A DNA stretch of 64,000 nucleotides, taken from NCBI RefSeq assembly GCF_001685485.1, contig NZ_BDEL01000001.1, positions 310,001-374,000 on the forward strand. The letters run 5' to 3'. Positions within the stretch are counted from its first letter, which is position 1; each line of letters starts with the position of its first letter. This document shows, one piece after another, positions 60,960 to 64,000 of this stretch. The DNA comes from Formosa haliotis (GTDB lineage Bacteria > Bacteroidota > Bacteroidia > Flavobacteriales > Flavobacteriaceae). Position numbers and translations under genes: made by a program. Under the pieces are notes generated by a model, which was not told the origin of the DNA, ran no database searches, and saw only the letters and a program-made list of their open reading frames with translations.

Positions 60960-61706
60960 ATGAAATTATTACAAGGAAAAACAGCAATTATTACAGGTGC
61001 AAGCCGTGGAATTGGTAAAGGAATTGCTCAAGTTTTTGCACAACATGGTGCAAATGTAGCATTTACTTATAGTTCGTCTGTAGAAGCTGCAAACGCTCTA
61101 GAAGCAGAATTACAAGGCTTAGGAATAAAAGCTAAAGGATACCAAAGTAATGCTGCCAATTTTAGTGAAGCTCAAACTCTAGCAGACGATGTAGTAAAAG
61201 AATTTGGTAGTATCGATATATTAGTAAATAACGCAGGAATAACTAAAGATAATTTATTAATGCGTATTAGTGAAGAAGATTTTGATTCGGTTATAGAAGT
61301 GAATTTAAAATCGGTTTTTAATATGACCAAAGCTGTACAACGAACCATGCTTAAACAACGTAAAGGCTCTATTATTAATATGAGTTCTGTAGTTGGGGTT
61401 AAGGGTAATGCTGGTCAAACAAATTATGCTGCTTCTAAAGCAGGTATTATCGGATTTTCAAAATCTGTTGCTTTAGAATTAGGTTCTAGAAACATTAGAA
61501 GCAACGTTGTTGCTCCAGGTTTTATAGAGACTGAAATGACTGCAAAATTAGACGAAAACACAGTAAAAGGATGGCGCGATGGTATTCCGTTAAAACGTGG
61601 AGGTACACCAAGTGATGTTGCCAATGTTTGTGTGTTTTTAGCAAGCGATATGAGTGCGTATGTTACAGGACAAACGCTAAATGTAGATGGCGGAATGTTA
61701 ACATAA
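60960..61706 (+). CDS. fabG: 3-oxoacyl-[acyl-carrier-protein] reductase
   Basis: 248 residues, normal length for FabG. NADP motif TGASRGIGKGIAQ (residues 12-24), NNAGITKDNLLMR, catalytic Ser in INMSSVVGVKGNAG and YxxxK in NYAASKAG, then VAPGFIETEMT, a FabG-like hallmark, and GQTLNVDGGM at the end. It reduces the beta-keto group in fatty acid elongation. It lies three bases before the VWA-domain gene, so the two are co-transcribed though functionally unrelated at first sight. Confidence 0.94.
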   Translation: MKLLQGKTAIITGASRGIGKGIAQVFAQHGANVAFTYSSSVEAANALEAELQGLGIKAKGYQSNAANFSEAQTLADDVVKEFGSIDILVNNAGITKDNLLMRISEEDFDSVIEVNLKSVFNMTKAVQRTMLKQRKGSIINMSSVVGVKGNAGQTNYAASKAGIIGFSKSVALELGSRNIRSNVVAPGFIETEMTAKLDENTVKGWRDGIPLKRGGTPSDVANVCVFLASDMSAYVTGQTLNVDGGMLT

Positions 61707-61709
61707 TAT

Positions 61710-63737
61710 ATGCATACACAAACCGTATTATATATTATTCTAGCTGGAATTATAGCGCTTTTATTAGCTTTATTTCAGTATAAATATAAAGTGAAAAGCA
61801 TGTCTAAATTGTACATGCTTTTCGCTTTTTTAAGGTTTGTAATACTTTTTTCTGTACTACTTCTATTAATTAACCCGAAGTTTGAACAATTACATTTAAC
61901 TACAGAAAAGCCTAAACTTTTAGTGGCTATAGATAATTCCAATTCTATAGTGCAATTAGAGCAAAATGAAAAAGCTTTAAGCGCTATTAAAGCTTTTAAA
62001 TCTAATACCGAACTAAACAATAAATTCGACATTGAATTTTATAATTTTGGTGCGGCTTTAAATAGCTCAGATACAATTACCTTTTCAGAAAAACAAACCG
62101 ATATTTCTGCAGCTCTAGACGGGTTACAGGATATTTATAAAGACGCCATCGCACCAACCGTTTTAATTACAGATGGAAATCAGACTTTTGGTAATGATTA
62201 TGAGTTTACACCTTATAAGCAGCCAGTATATCCTATTATTTTAGGAGACACCACGAGTTATTCCGACTTAAGTATTAGGCAACTTAATGTAAATAAGTAT
62301 GCCTATTTAAAAAATAAATTTCCAGTAGAAACCATAGTTGTTTATAACGGAAAGAAAACCGTAAATACCACATTTACGATAACTTCAGGGAAACAAATGG
62401 TATATACCAAAAATATAACCTTTAATGCCGCTCATAATTCCGAAGTTATTCAGATTAATTTATCTGCAAACCATGTGGGTTTATCTACCTATAAAGCACA
62501 TTTAACACCTCTAAATTCAGAAAAAAATACGGTTAATAACACGAAAAATTTTGCTGTTGAAGTGATCGATGAAAAGATGAAAATAGCGATTGTTTCAAGT
62601 TTTTATCATCCAGATTTAGGCGCTTTTAAAAAGAGTATCGAAAGTAATGAGCAACGCGAGGTATCTATTTTAAAACCTAATGAAATAAAATCAAAACTAA
62701 ATGATTTTCATTTGATTATCTTATATCAACCAAATAATCAGTTTAAGTTTTTATTTGATGTAATACATTCCGAAAACCGCAATACTTTTATTGTTTCTGG
62801 TCCTAAAACAGATTGGTTTTTTCTAAACGAACAATCTAAAGTTTATGAACACGATATTACGACGCAAACCGAAATGTATCAAGGTGAGTTTAATTCTAAT
62901 TTTTCAACATTTATAGTCGATGATTTAAATTTTGAATCCTTTCCACCATTACAATCTACTTTTGGAGAAATCACTTTTTTTGGCCCTTATGAAACCTTGC
63001 TGTATAAAAAGCTTGGAAGCCTAACTACAAAGCAACCACTATTGGCTACTTTCGAAACAAACGGAAGGCGAGAAGCGCTGCTTTTGGGAGAAAATATATG
63101 GCAATGGCGTGCTCAAAGTTTTTTAAATGAAAAGTCTTTTAACACCTTCGATAATTTTATTGGGAAGCTCGTGCAATATCTAGCCTCTACAAAACGAAAA
63201 ACCCGATTGGTAGTCGATTTCGAATCCTTTTACGAAGGTGTAAATTCGGTGCTTATTAAGGCCCAATTTTTTAATAAAAACTACGAATTTGACGCTCGAG
63301 AAACACTGCAAATCAGTTTAAAAAATAAGGAAACTGGAGTAGTTACAGAAGTGCCTTTAGTTTTAAAAAACAACAATTATCAAGTCGATTTAAGTCATTT
63401 ACCAGCCTCAAGTTACGATTTTACAGTACAGGCACTCGGAGAAAATATTTCGAAATCAGGAAGCTTTACTATTTTGGAATATAATGTGGAGCAACAATTT
63501 TTAAATGCCAATATAGATAAGATAAATACATTGGCTGCAAAAACAAATGGAACGTCTTATTTGATAGATGATTATGAGCCAATTTTTGAAGCATTAATTT
63601 CGGACAAATCATTTGCTACCATTCAAAAAAGCACCAAGACTACCAAAGGGTTAATAGATTGGAAATATGTGCTTGGATTGATAGTTTTCTGCCTATCTTT
63701 GGAATGGTTATTGAGAAAGTATAACGGATTAACTTAA
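61710..63737 (+). CDS. VWA-domain-like membrane protein
   Basis: 675 residues. Two N-terminal membrane helices (about residues 5-22 and 35-58), then a von Willebrand A-like domain with LLVAIDNSNSIVQLE (a MIDAS-like DxSxS, here DNSNS) and PTVLITDGNQTFGNDY. Further beta-rich domains follow and a last helix near the C-terminus (about 650-668). The layout resembles BatA/BatB-linked or DUF58-linked VWA proteins, with the large domain in the periplasm. Conserved next to fabG and a prohibitin-like gene in flavobacteria as far as I recall. Function not known. Ten bases separate it from the next gene. Confidence 0.75.
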   Translation: MHTQTVLYIILAGIIALLLALFQYKYKVKSMSKLYMLFAFLRFVILFSVLLLLINPKFEQLHLTTEKPKLLVAIDNSNSIVQLEQNEKALSAIKAFKSNTELNNKFDIEFYNFGAALNSSDTITFSEKQTDISAALDGLQDIYKDAIAPTVLITDGNQTFGNDYEFTPYKQPVYPIILGDTTSYSDLSIRQLNVNKYAYLKNKFPVETIVVYNGKKTVNTTFTITSGKQMVYTKNITFNAAHNSEVIQINLSANHVGLSTYKAHLTPLNSEKNTVNNTKNFAVEVIDEKMKIAIVSSFYHPDLGAFKKSIESNEQREVSILKPNEIKSKLNDFHLIILYQPNNQFKFLFDVIHSENRNTFIVSGPKTDWFFLNEQSKVYEHDITTQTEMYQGEFNSNFSTFIVDDLNFESFPPLQSTFGEITFFGPYETLLYKKLGSLTTKQPLLATFETNGRREALLLGENIWQWRAQSFLNEKSFNTFDNFIGKLVQYLASTKRKTRLVVDFESFYEGVNSVLIKAQFFNKNYEFDARETLQISLKNKETGVVTEVPLVLKNNNYQVDLSHLPASSYDFTVQALGENISKSGSFTILEYNVEQQFLNANIDKINTLAAKTNGTSYLIDDYEPIFEALISDKSFATIQKSTKTTKGLIDWKYVLGLIVFCLSLEWLLRKYNGLT

Positions 63738-63747
63738 TAAATAAATA

Positions 63748-64000
63748 ATGGATAAATTACCTAAAATTGCATTGCCTTTTATAATCGCTATTATAGCTTT
63801 AATAATTATTGTTTCTAAATCTGCTATAACCATCAATTCGGGTGAAGCCGGTGTGCTTTATAAGACTTTTGGTGGCGGGGTTGTTACAGACGAACCACCA
63901 CTTGGTGAAGGGTTTCATATTGTAGCTCCTTGGAATAAAGTGTTTGTTTACGAAGTGAGACAACAAGAGCTTTACGAAAAAATGAATGTGTTATCTTCTA
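63748..64000 (+). CDS. Prohibitin/SPFH-domain protein, partial
   Basis: Starts at the ATG at 63748 and runs off the window after 84 codons. One N-terminal membrane helix (PFIIAIIALIIIVSKSA), then the start of an SPFH/Band 7 domain: NSGEAGVLYKTFGGGVV, LGEGFHIVAPWNKVFVYEVR. This matches prohibitin-family proteins of Bacteroidota that form large membrane rings and organise membrane proteases. The C-terminal coiled coil is outside the window. Translated with the upstream VWA gene (10-base gap). Confidence 0.85.
   Translation, partial: MDKLPKIALPFIIAIIALIIIVSKSAITINSGEAGVLYKTFGGGVVTDEPPLGEGFHIVAPWNKVFVYEVRQQELYEKMNVLSS

Noticed and set aside
1..64000. CRISPR arrays, tRNA genes, prophage or IS elements, and a T9SS or RiPP system
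   Set aside because: No repeated direct spacers, no tRNA T-loop outside coding sequence, no transposase or phage genes, and no maturation enzymes were found on reading. PorX alone does not make a secretion locus.

Overview
The window reads as a chromosomal segment of a low-GC marine-type Flavobacteriaceae (Bacteroidota). The evidence is the gene content: a porX-type PglZ response regulator, an LpxC/FabZ fusion, topoisomerase IV ParE/ParC flanking a small membrane protein, and DUF4834, DUF3822 and DUF3667 proteins. The promoters agree, with TAnnTTTG -7 boxes and few Shine-Dalgarno sequences. Nearly all of the window is core genome. No CRISPR array, intact insertion sequence, prophage or tRNA was seen.

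Layout. 1-5.5 kb: a surface-polysaccharide group (YfhO-like protein, a frameshifted glycosyltransferase, a flippase). 5.6-14.4 kb: an exported low-complexity protein, a NUDIX hydrolase, a DUF3667 protein, uvrA, a sigma factor with a 46-codon satellite gene, nth, bcp and a calcium-repeat lipoprotein. 14.5-19.1 kb: cysteine desulfurase, the dnaX-lipoprotein-miaE operon and the RNase P RNA gene rnpB. 19.1-27.4 kb: a SnoaL-like lipoprotein, the DUF3822-rsmD operon, a RecD-like helicase, the serine pathway genes serC and serA, and an acyl-CoA reductase divergent from a ferredoxin. 27.6-36.1 kb: a CPBP protease, ychF, a GT-C-like membrane protein and parE-(membrane protein)-parC. 36.3-46.2 kb: an XRE regulator divergent from an M14 carboxypeptidase, an Lrp regulator, aroB, proline dehydrogenase, an exported class II cyclic-nucleotide phosphodiesterase, alanine dehydrogenase, and a 47-residue exported peptide gene overlapping a membrane protein gene. 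46.4-54.5 kb: tsaE and porX, then an HD hydrolase and the lipid A operon lpxD-lpxC/fabZ-lpxA-efp-lpxD2. 54.6-64 kb: sucD, a short accessory patch (repeat element, peptidase remnant, orphan small ORF, split outer-membrane-type gene), a frameshifted M16 peptidase, fabG, a VWA-domain protein and the start of a prohibitin-like gene.

The strongest unusual signal is an uninterrupted run of ten A residues in dnaX, just after clamp-loader domain III. Slippage there in either direction gives an almost immediate stop, so it is a candidate programmed site making a short gamma form beside full-length tau. Other leads are a shared TACAnnTGTA operator between an XRE gene and an M14 peptidase gene, the overlapping exported micropeptide, near-leaderless promoters, an endonuclease III without its Fe-S cysteines, and a cruciform repeat after sucD. 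Three genes are each broken by what looks like one missing base, which may be real decay or assembly error.
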